Positions 7,561 through 14,347 of a DNA stretch of 18,652 nt are shown here, one piece after another. The notes beneath the pieces are model-generated. The model was not told where the DNA came from and made no database searches. It worked only from the letters and a program-made list of their open reading frames with translations. Both the position numbers and the translations under genes were made by a program. This DNA is from Bacteroidota bacterium (GTDB lineage Bacteria > Bacteroidota > Bacteroidia > Chitinophagales > Chitinophagaceae). How positions within the stretch are numbered: the stretch's first letter is position 1; every line of letters begins with the position of its first letter. The stretch spans positions 1-18,652 of the forward strand of contig JAEWIW010000003.1 of NCBI GenBank assembly GCA_023386855.1. Direction: 5' to 3'.

Positions 7561-8724
7561 ATGCATCCAATAACCAGGGCGATCCGTATCCAGACGGACA
7601 CTACCCAACAGGGTGAACATTCTACCCCATTATATCTTACCAGCAGCTTCCAGTTTGATAATGCTGAAGACATGCGTGCGGCATTTGCTGAGGAAACGGA
7701 AGCCAATATCTATAGCCGCTTCAGTAACCCTTCTGTAGCTGAGTTTGTAAATAAGATGTGTGCACTGGAAGGTGCAGAAGCAGGGTTCGCCACTTCAACA
7801 GGCATGAGCGCTGTCTTTTCATCCTTTATGGCTTTCCTGAAGCAGGGCGATCACCTTATCTGCTGCAGTGCCGTGTTTGGAAGTACCCATGGCCTTGTTG
7901 CCCGTTACCTGCCCAACTATGGCATTGACTATACCTTCGTGGATGCTGCAGATCCCGCTTCATGGGAAAAAGCCATCAGGCCCAATACCAAAATGATCTA
8001 TATCGAAACGCCCACCAATCCCGGGCTGGACATTATAGACATGGAAGTGGTTGGGGCGCTTTGTAAAAAGCATAACCTGATGATGAATGTTGACAACTGC
8101 TTTGCTACGCCATTGTTGCAACGTCCATTGGAATATGGCGCCCACCTGGTGGTGCATTCGGCCACTAAATGGATCGATGGCCAGGGCCGCGTACTGGGAG
8201 GAGTTGTGGTAGGAAATAAAGAGCTCATTCATAAGCTGTACCTGTTCTGCCGGAATACCGGTCCTGCCATGAGTCCCTTCAACGCATGGGTATTAAGTAA
8301 GAGCCTTGAAACCCTTGACGTGCGTATGGAGCGTCATTGCGGCAATGCGCTCTTCCTGGCCAATGCACTGGAAAAACATGAAAAGATCAGCTGGCTAAAA
8401 TATCCCATGCTTCCTTCACATCCACAACATGAGATCGCCAAAAAACAAATGAGCGCTGGTGGGGGTATCGTTTGTTTTGAATTGAAAGGAGGCATTGAGA
8501 GTGGAAGGAAATTCCTCGACTCACTTGAAATGCTGACCCTTACCGCAAATCTTGGTGATACTAGAAGTATTGCCTCTCATCCTGCCAGTACAACCCATGG
8601 AAAATTAAGTGATGCAGAACGTGCGGAAGTTAATATTACACCAGGACTGATCAGGATTTCCGTTGGTCTGGAACATAAAGAAGATATTCTCAATGATATC
8701 CTCCAGGCATTAGATAAAATCTGA
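7561..8724 (+). CDS. metZ: O-succinylhomoserine sulfhydrylase (MetZ type), PLP-dependent
   Basis: This Cys/Met-metabolism PLP enzyme is 387 residues from the ATG at 7561. The PLP-binding lysine is Lys203 in [15 protein letters not shown]. The DGQGRVLGG continuation is the hallmark that separates MetZ from cystathionine gamma-synthase and gamma-lyase. Other family motifs are [23 protein letters not shown] and the late [12 protein letters not shown]. It would condense an activated homoserine with sulfide to give homocysteine, directly using the product of the CysJI enzyme encoded at the left of the window. Acceptor choice (succinyl or acetyl) cannot be proven here. An earlier in-frame GTG at 7519 lies inside the palindrome and is rejected. 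The stop is 4 bases from the end of the convergent MBL gene. Confidence 0.92.
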   Translation: MHPITRAIRIQTDTTQQGEHSTPLYLTSSFQFDNAEDMRAAFAEETEANIYSRFSNPSVAEFVNKMCALEGAEAGFATSTGMSAVFSSFMAFLKQGDHLICCSAVFGSTHGLVARYLPNYGIDYTFVDAADPASWEKAIRPNTKMIYIETPTNPGLDIIDMEVVGALCKKHNLMMNVDNCFATPLLQRPLEYGAHLVVHSATKWIDGQGRVLGGVVVGNKELIHKLYLFCRNTGPAMSPFNAWVLSKSLETLDVRMERHCGNALFLANALEKHEKISWLKYPMLPSHPQHEIAKKQMSAGGGIVCFELKGGIESGRKFLDSLEMLTLTANLGDTRSIASHPASTTHGKLSDAERAEVNITPGLIRISVGLEHKEDILNDILQALDKI

Positions 8725-8728
8725 CCTA

Positions 8729-8768
8729 TTATCCATTGGAGGAAGGAAATAGTTCTTCCAATGGATAA
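8729..8768. terminator. 16-bp hairpin at the convergent ends of metZ and the MBL gene
   Basis: Positions 8729-8744 and 8753-8768 form a 16-bp stem with one G.U pair and an 8-base loop. The hairpin starts 4 bases after the metZ stop and encodes the final residues and stop of the minus-strand gene. It is well placed to end transcription in both directions, although the following T-runs are poor. Confidence 0.55.
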
Positions 8769-9805
8769 ATTCTTCCTACCTGTATATCCAGGATATTATT
8801 ATCCTTGCGCAGTTTCATCAGCCTGCTTTCAACATCCTCAACCGATTCATTGCCCAGGTGAAAAGTGCCGTAATGAGATGGTATCATTAATGATGCTCCT
8901 GTATCCTTTGATGCTTTAACTGCATCTTCGGGCGACATATGATTGGCCTTCATGAACCATGCAGGTTGATAAGCCCCGGTGCCAATGATGGTAACATCGG
9001 GGTTGAACAGTTTACCCACCTGCTCAAAATGAGGCCCATACCCAGAATCTGCAGAAAGAAAGATTGTTCCCTGTTTTGATGCAATAACAAATCCTCCCCA
9101 TAAAGTGCTGTTGAAGGGTTTGAAAATTCTCTTGCTATAGTGTCGTGAAGGAATGAATGTAATGTCAAGATCTTCAACGGGAAATTTTTCATACCACAAA
9201 GCTTCCAGGATCTCCGGCTGCTGGTCGGTAAAAGATTGCACCAGGCCCGACATATTCTTTCCCGTAAGAACTTTACTTAATGGATTCTGTTTTATGACCT
9301 GTTGAAGTGATAAAGGATCGCAATGATCGGCATGATCATGCGTGAGCAGGATATAATTTATATGCGTGAACATGGAAGGATCAACAGGGTTGATCGTATG
9401 TCGCTTATAAGGACCGGTTGAATTAAAATGAGGATCAATCAGAATATTTTTTCCATTCATCCTGATAAAATAGCTGGCATGTCCCAACCAGATAAGACAA
9501 TCCTGTCCAAAAAGAAAATCATTGGAGGCAGGCCGTTGGACTTCAAGTTTCTTACCACCATTAAACATCATGGCCAGGATATGCGAAGGCATCCATGCCA
9601 ATACGGGTACAATGGATTGATAAAAGGGAAGCGGTTCATAAATAAAACGGCTTTTTTTGTCGTATGGCGTTCCTTTAAAATCCACCGGTACTTTTGGGAA
9701 ACGCAGGGGGTCAACAGGATAATGAGAAACAGGTGGGGCAGGCTTTTCCGCCAGGAGCGACGCAACAAGTACCAGTACAGCAACTACAATAAAAAAATAT
9801 ATCAT
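8729..9805 (-). CDS. MBL-fold hydrolase resembling NAPE-phospholipase D
   Basis: This 358-residue metallo-beta-lactamase-fold protein has an N-terminal hydrophobic anchor or signal (about 1-19). All dinuclear zinc ligands of the family are present: His156, His158, Asp160 and His161 (THDHADH), His222 (SRHYSKR), Asp253 (ADSGYG) and His311 (SHYGTF). The run around 278-295, GAYQPAWFMKANHMSPEDAV, and LWGGF are very close to the matching parts of mammalian NAPE-PLD as I recall it. NAPE-PLD cleaves N-acyl-phosphatidylethanolamine to N-acylethanolamine and phosphatidic acid. Bacterial relatives (UlaG-like, PF12706-type) have varied substrates, so the activity is inferred. It lies 22 bases downstream of the permuted NlpC/P60 gene, probably in the same transcript. 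Confidence 0.88.
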   Translation of the reverse strand: MIYFFIVVAVLVLVASLLAEKPAPPVSHYPVDPLRFPKVPVDFKGTPYDKKSRFIYEPLPFYQSIVPVLAWMPSHILAMMFNGGKKLEVQRPASNDFLFGQDCLIWLGHASYFIRMNGKNILIDPHFNSTGPYKRHTINPVDPSMFTHINYILLTHDHADHCDPLSLQQVIKQNPLSKVLTGKNMSGLVQSFTDQQPEILEALWYEKFPVEDLDITFIPSRHYSKRIFKPFNSTLWGGFVIASKQGTIFLSADSGYGPHFEQVGKLFNPDVTIIGTGAYQPAWFMKANHMSPEDAVKASKDTGASLMIPSHYGTFHLGNESVEDVESRLMKLRKDNNILDIQVGRIYPLEELFPSSNG

Positions 9806-9827
9806 TGCAACAATTTACATGTTCTTT

Positions 9828-11075
9828 CTAATGCTTCACCATAAATGCCAGGTCGGGATAATTATCTGAAAGAAAATGAGCCAGGATAGAAAAAAGGATC
9901 AGTATAGATAATTGCAGGAATACAATAAAAAACAGGAATGGCCAGAAGCGAACCCTTGTCCGTTTAATATGTTGTAATAATTTCTTTTTATGGTTGCCTA
10001 CACCCGGGATGCCGGTGTACACAAGATCGAATGCTTTGCTGGCTACAAACAGGTCGGGCACCAGCACAAATGTTTTAATAAAACCGAAATAAGTATACAC
10101 CCTTCTTTTTACCTGGTGAATGGGGAAAAGACTTTTATAGCAGAACCAAACGAATTCTACACAACTCATGGTTTTGAAATTCTGGAAATTAAAATCGTAA
10201 TCGTAAGGAATGCCTTTTGAATTTCTTGCCAGTTCAATGACAAGGGGTATATAGTTGTCGGGCTGAGGAGGAACATAATTCCCGGAATGGATATTTTCAA
10301 TGATGCCATCAAAGAGCTTCAACTCAATTTCACTTGCATGACTGTCGCCGATCATGATGTCCACTTCACGCGAAGCAACAAGGTCGCGAACATTTCTAAA
10401 GTCGAAACTCAGTTGCGATTTTTTATCCGCATGCGGTATCCTCACCTTTGCATGTTTTATTTTATTCACCAGTTTTTCACTGTTACTGCTTTTTTTATAG
10501 AACAGGTTATTGCCATGCCTGCGGAGGTATTCACCAAGTTCCTTGCCCGGGTTAAATCTTAATACCGCCAGGTCGTCGCATCGACTGAAATTTTCAAGCA
10601 GGTCTTCCGTTACACCGGTTGCTCCAAGGGCATGAAACACTTTAATGTCACCGGTTGATTCATCCCTGTATGCAATACCCGCATGAGAGTAATAGGCATT
10701 TTGAAGAAGGATCAGTCCATCAATATAATGATCATGTCTTCTCAACAAAACATCTCCCGTCTTGATCACCTCCTTTAATTTTTCACATTCTTTATAGCGG
10801 TACCGGTTAGGTTTTTCATCATAATAAAATAATAAAGGGAGCTTCGGCCTGTACTTAATGTAGGGGAGCTTGCCGAAGATCCTGAAAGTATTTCCACTGA
10901 GGATCATGGCAAAAAGAATAGAGATCAGGGGCAGAAGCACCAGTGCCCAGAAAAACCAGGGATTGATGGTTAACCAATAGGTGTTCAGCAAACATGCGGG
11001 AATCACCAGGAGTAATATCACCGTGATAAAAACTATGGTAAGCAGGAATTCATCCGAATTATCGGTCTTGTTCAT
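9828..11075 (-). CDS. Membrane-anchored permuted NlpC/P60 (YiiX/LRAT-like) Cys-His enzyme
   Basis: This is a 415-residue protein with two N-terminal membrane segments (about 11-33 and 39-60) and one near the C-terminus (about 378-402). The soluble region between them has the circularly permuted papain-like order, with His first and Cys last. TGDVLL and YSHAGIAY carry His131, and GIPYDYDFNF followed by MSCVEFVWF carries Cys305. This is the YiiX/DUF830 layout, in the same superfamily as LRAT and PLAAT acyltransferases. An insert of about 90 residues separates the halves. Basic stretches after segment 2 and before segment 3 suggest a cytosol-facing catalytic domain. Family members act as peptidases, amidases or lipid acyltransferases, and the exact reaction cannot be read. 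It probably heads a two-gene operon with the MBL hydrolase. Confidence 0.8.
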   Translation of the reverse strand: MNKTDNSDEFLLTIVFITVILLLVIPACLLNTYWLTINPWFFWALVLLPLISILFAMILSGNTFRIFGKLPYIKYRPKLPLLFYYDEKPNRYRYKECEKLKEVIKTGDVLLRRHDHYIDGLILLQNAYYSHAGIAYRDESTGDIKVFHALGATGVTEDLLENFSRCDDLAVLRFNPGKELGEYLRRHGNNLFYKKSSNSEKLVNKIKHAKVRIPHADKKSQLSFDFRNVRDLVASREVDIMIGDSHASEIELKLFDGIIENIHSGNYVPPQPDNYIPLVIELARNSKGIPYDYDFNFQNFKTMSCVEFVWFCYKSLFPIHQVKRRVYTYFGFIKTFVLVPDLFVASKAFDLVYTGIPGVGNHKKKLLQHIKRTRVRFWPFLFFIVFLQLSILILFSILAHFLSDNYPDLAFMVKH

Positions 11076-11148
11076 AGGTTTAAAAGGTTAGGGGTTACAA
11101 GATATAATAACTTCTTTTTCTTCGTATCTTGGCCATGGATCAATTTAT

Positions 11149-13101
11149 ATGGTTTACCAATTCCGGACTGCTTATTTACTCCTGTTCCTGTTTATATGGT
11201 CACTTCCTGTACGGGCTTTTACAGATACCCTAAAGGTTGGGTCAACGCATGTATACCAGTCGCAGCCAGGGTTTATTGAGTATATTGATTCACTCGACCA
11301 GGGCAGGTTGCAGGATGCCATTCATCAGTTTGAACTGGGAAAGGCAAAGGTTTGCGATGAATCCGTTTTTAACCCTGGGATTGCTTCTAAAAATTACTGG
11401 TTTCATTTTGTATTGACCAATGATGGAAAACAGCAAAGAGATGTTCTTATTGATATTGCCAACCCCAGGATCAATCACCTCCTGCTATTTGAAAAAGGGA
11501 AAGCTCTCCAATTAAAAGGCAGCACAGGCGATTTTATTCCCTTTGCCTATCGCCCATTCCAGCACAAGAATTTTATATTTTCATCCAATTTCCTGCCCGG
11601 CGAAACCAAGGATTTTTACCTTTTTGTAAACCAGGTTGGCCATGTTTTGAATTTGCCCATCGAGATATATCATACCGATGATTTTGACCGGATCAATTCG
11701 CGGAATTATTTCACAGATGGGATTACCTATGGAATTTTGCTGTTCATGGCGCTGTTGACCCTGGTGTTCTTTATCAGCACACTGCATACCTTATACCTGT
11801 ATTATTCACTGTATATTTTTGTTTCCATTGCCTGGTTATTGTCTTACTTCGGGCTGGGTTTTCAATACATATGGCCCAATTACCCCGAGTTCAGTACCAT
11901 TGGTGCGCCCTGCTTTGCATCACTGAATCTTTTGCTGAATATCCAGATATGTATGGTGCTGTTGAGGGTAAAAGAAAACAGCCGCCGATTGAATATGATC
12001 GGTAATGTTATCAAGAGCATCATGTTCATGTTTGCCCTGTTCCCGTTTATTATCAATCTAAACGAACATGGATATGCATTGAATAATGGCTACCTGGTTG
12101 CTTTTCTCAGCAGCATCCTGTTGTCGGTATTTTATATAGTTTACATCATTATTCTTTATGCATCGAGCGGTTCTTTCAATGCGCGATTTTATCTTTTGGC
12201 AAACGTATTGAAAGTACCCAGTCTTATCAACCTTGCCTTATTCGAATTTGGTGTAACTCCCGGGATACATAACCTGGAAGGTTTTATGCAATCAGGATTG
12301 CTGGTAGAAATCGCCATTCTTACTTTTGCCATTTCGAAAAGATATACACTGTTTAAATTCAGGACTTTTCAGCGTGTGATCAAGGCGGAGGAAGATCAGC
12401 GACAGAATTTTTCAAAGGAACTGCATGATGGTATTTCCAATTCACTCACCAGCATCAGGTTCCAGCTACAGCATATGATGAGCCAGGTCAGGAATACTGG
12501 TTATATAGAAGAAAAATTAAAAGAAGTATGTGATAATATCGGGATGGTGCAGGTGGAAGCAAGAAACATATCGCATAACCTGATGCCCAATTACCTTCGC
12601 ACTAATTCATTCATAGATATTATCAGGCTATACCTGCAGGGCCTGCAGCTTAATCATGAAGCTTCCAGGCAGGAAGGAAAAAGTCTGCCGCTGTTCCATT
12701 TTTCAACCAATAAGGATCATGTGCAGATGCCTGATGATACCAAGCTTCATCTGTTCAGGGTAATGCAGGAAGTGATCAGTAACATCACGAAACATTCAAA
12801 GGCAACTGAAGTGGATATCGTCATTACCGTTAAGAAATCGGAGATGATCATCGTTGTATCTGATAACGGTATAGGGTTGAATGTGGAAGAAAAAAAGAAT
12901 GGTAAAGGAAACGGGCTAAGTAATATTTTTTCGAGGATACAGCTGATCAATGGAAAGGTTGAGTTCATGGATACGATCACACCAAGTGCAATGGCTGCCG
13001 GGGAGTACGATGATGAAACGCTGAACAAGGGAACGACCGTGGTGATCAGGGTGCCATTGAAAAGAATATTGCATCCCAAATTTCATATGTACGATTACTG
13101 A
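11149..13101 (+). CDS. 7TMR-DISM sensor histidine kinase (HisKA_3 type)
   Basis: This 650-residue membrane kinase begins with a signal peptide (about 1-24, ending VRAF). A periplasmic beta-rich 7TMR-DISMED2-like domain (to about 175) follows, likely binding a carbohydrate or similar ligand. Next is a seven-helix 7TMR-DISM region (about 190-400). The kinase core has the phospho-acceptor His426 in KELHDGISNSLTSIRFQ, the HisKA_3 dimerisation type that pairs with NarL-family regulators. The HATPase domain has an N-box around Asn545 (EVISNITKH), DNGIGL at 572 and GKGNGLSNI near 590. Its TGA overlaps the ATG of the response regulator (TGATG), so the two are translationally coupled. The gene diverges from the region-3 operon across 73 bases, making that operon a plausible target. 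The signal sensed is unknown. Confidence 0.92.
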   Translation: MVYQFRTAYLLLFLFIWSLPVRAFTDTLKVGSTHVYQSQPGFIEYIDSLDQGRLQDAIHQFELGKAKVCDESVFNPGIASKNYWFHFVLTNDGKQQRDVLIDIANPRINHLLLFEKGKALQLKGSTGDFIPFAYRPFQHKNFIFSSNFLPGETKDFYLFVNQVGHVLNLPIEIYHTDDFDRINSRNYFTDGITYGILLFMALLTLVFFISTLHTLYLYYSLYIFVSIAWLLSYFGLGFQYIWPNYPEFSTIGAPCFASLNLLLNIQICMVLLRVKENSRRLNMIGNVIKSIMFMFALFPFIINLNEHGYALNNGYLVAFLSSILLSVFYIVYIIILYASSGSFNARFYLLANVLKVPSLINLALFEFGVTPGIHNLEGFMQSGLLVEIAILTFAISKRYTLFKFRTFQRVIKAEEDQRQNFSKELHDGISNSLTSIRFQLQHMMSQVRNTGYIEEKLKEVCDNIGMVQVEARNISHNLMPNYLRTNSFIDIIRLYLQGLQLNHEASRQEGKSLPLFHFSTNKDHVQMPDDTKLHLFRVMQEVISNITKHSKATEVDIVITVKKSEMIIVVSDNGIGLNVEEKKNGKGNGLSNIFSRIQLINGKVEFMDTITPSAMAAGEYDDETLNKGTTVVIRVPLKRILHPKFHMYDY

Positions 13102-13727
13102 TGAATATTATGAAATGTAAAGTACTGTTGGTCGATGACCACCCGATTGTTAGAAAGGGTATAAGGGATTACCTGATGATGGATTCATTTTTTGATGTTA
13201 TCGGCGATTTTGCCGATGGTGAATTCCTGCTGCGTCATTCGCTTCCATCGATCCCTGATGTTGCCGTGCTGGATCTTAGTTTACCCGGTGCTATGGATGG
13301 CTTCGCGGTAGCTGAGAAGCTGAAGCAGCGTTATCCCGGTTGTAAGCTGGTTGCGTATACCGCGGCACCTAACGTAATGAAGAAATTGCAGGAAGCAGGG
13401 TTTGATGCCTATATAGATAAAACAGAAGATCCTGCAAGGCTGGTAGAAGGTGTTCAGCAGGCTTGTGCGGGTAATAAGTTTTTTCCAGCTGAAGAAAAAA
13501 GAATACCATCGGTAGAGAACAATACCAATACAAAACCGGAATTCCTCACCACCCGTGAGATCGAGATCATGCGTTTGATTGCGCAGGGTTATACCAATAA
13601 AGAAATTAGCCGCGAGTTATTCATCAGTGACCTAACGGTAAAAACGCACAGGAGGAATATTAACCAGAAAACGGGGTCAAAGAATCTGGCGGATTTGATA
13701 CAGTTTTTGATGAAAAATAATATATAA
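13101..13727 (+). CDS. NarL/LuxR-family response regulator
   Basis: This is a 208-residue cytosolic transcription regulator. The receiver domain (about 5-125) has the acidic pair in VDDHPIVRKG, phospho-acceptor Asp58 in VAVLDLSLPG, and the conserved Lys in AYIDKTED. A short Asn/Thr-rich linker leads to a LuxR-type helix-turn-helix (about 146-205) with LTTREIEIMRLIAQGYTNKEI and the recognition part SDLTVKTHRRNI. It would be phosphorylated by the overlapping kinase and bind DNA as a dimer. The ATG at 13101 overlaps the kinase stop; an alternative ATG three codons later (13110) is also possible. The gene ends 3 bases before the heptamer repeat of the S23 element. Confidence 0.93.
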   Translation: MNIMKCKVLLVDDHPIVRKGIRDYLMMDSFFDVIGDFADGEFLLRHSLPSIPDVAVLDLSLPGAMDGFAVAEKLKQRYPGCKLVAYTAAPNVMKKLQEAGFDAYIDKTEDPARLVEGVQQACAGNKFFPAEEKRIPSVENNTNTKPEFLTTREIEIMRLIAQGYTNKEISRELFISDLTVKTHRRNINQKTGSKNLADLIQFLMKNNI

Positions 13728-13730
13728 TCA

Positions 13731-13761
13731 GTGATTAGTGATTAGTGATTAGTGACTAGTG
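13731..13761 (+). repeat. Left heptamer array of the S23 element
   Basis: Three GTGATTA units (13731-13751), one GTGACTA unit (13752-13758) and a final GTG stand in perfect tandem. The array begins 3 bases after the response regulator stop. It is the reverse complement of the right array over 26 bases, including the one variant unit, so the two ends share a common origin. Confidence 0.9.
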
Positions 13762-13779
13762 GGAAAACAAATACATAAA

Positions 13780-13787
13780 TATTTTTG
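13780..13787 (+). promoter_or_regulatory. Possible Bacteroidota -7 box for the S23 gene
   Basis: TATTTTTG matches the TAnnTTTG -7 consensus of the Bacteroidota primary sigma factor and lies about 100 bases before the S23 start. No good -33 TTTG is visible at the right distance, so the call is weak. Confidence 0.2.
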
Positions 13788-13884
13788 TAGTGGTTTCACT
13801 AATAAAGCGTCGTTTTTTTCTTTTCCCGGGTGTTTAAAACAGCGAAATAAATTTTGCGGTTGAAATTAATTTCTCATAAAAATT

Positions 13885-14253
13885 ATGAGCGTTTTCCAAC
13901 CAGGACCATTATTGCTGAAATCAAAGGCTTTTGCTATACAAATTATCAGGTTCTGCGATCTTCTTAACAATGAAAAAAAATTTATCCACGCCAGGCAGTT
14001 GTTTAAAAGTGGAACTTCTATAGGGGCCAATATTAGTGAAGCACAACATGCAGAAAGTCTGCCTGATTTTATTCATAAGATGAGGGTTGCATTAAAGGAA
14101 GCCTAAGAAACAATTTACTGGCTGGATCTCTGTAAAGAATGTTATCCTTCTTTTTTTGACGCTGTCTTGATTGAAAAATGCCTGGAATTATTGAGGATGC
14201 TTAACAAAACTATCTCAACCTCAGTTGCTAAATTAAGGGCAATTAAAAATTAA
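13885..14253 (+). pseudogene. S23/23S-rRNA-intervening-sequence (four helix bundle) protein gene with one in-frame stop
   Basis: The frame opens at ATG 13885 and gives 73 residues with the family's signature segments: KSKAFAIQIIRFCDLL, QLFKSGTSIGANISEAQ and DFIHKMRVALKEA. A TAA at 14104-14106 stops it. The same frame then continues without shift for 48 more codons to TAA at 14251, starting ETIYWLDLC, which is the expected next part of the family (ALKEA-x-ETxYWL). Counting through the stop gives 122 codons, the normal length of about 120. I infer a single nonsense change from CAA, GAA or AAA. A 73-residue product would lack the last helices. The family is found in 23S rRNA intervening sequences and is related in fold to Avd of diversity-generating retroelements; its function is unclear. 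A 7-bp hairpin (13873-13889) encloses the start codon. Confidence 0.85.
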
Positions 14254-14317
14254 CTGGTATTTGAAACCCAGCCTAAAATTTAGAATTCAATTTTATATCC
14301 AAATTCTGTATTCCAAC

Positions 14318-14347
14318 TAATCACTAGTCACTAATCACTAATCACTA
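14318..14347 (-). repeat. Right heptamer array of the S23 element
   Basis: On the plus strand this reads TAATCAC, TAGTCAC, TAATCAC, TAATCAC, TA. It is the inverted copy of the left array with the variant unit in the matching place. The minus-strand gene beginning at 15879 ends inside it: the repeat encodes that protein's last residues and its TAG stop (14338-14340). Confidence 0.9.

Larger units (their letters stand above)
13731..14347. mobile_element. Intervening-sequence-like element: inverted heptamer repeats around an S23-type gene
   Basis: Tandem heptamers at 13731-13761 and their complement at 14318-14347 bracket one gene of the S23/four-helix-bundle family. The longest perfect inverted repeat is 26 bp (13736-13761 with 14322-14347), enclosing 560 bases. 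The unit fits exactly between the 3' ends of two unrelated convergent genes, which suggests insertion. Its make-up, terminal inverted repeat plus S23-type reading frame, mirrors the intervening sequences known from 23S rRNA genes of Leptospira and Coxiella, but it is not in rRNA. There is no transposase, so any movement would need help in trans. Mobility is inferred and not shown by the sequence alone. Confidence 0.55.

Noticed and set aside
12747..13079. Antisense 110-residue ORF inside the histidine kinase
   Set aside because: It is the complement of conserved HATPase sequence and shows no family features.
13731..13761. Tandem repeats as a CRISPR array
   Set aside because: The units are 7 bases with no spacers, and no cas genes are present.
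13731..14347. Diversity-generating retroelement (S23 protein as Avd)
   Set aside because: There is no reverse transcriptase and no template/variable repeat pair in the window. Only the fold family is shared.
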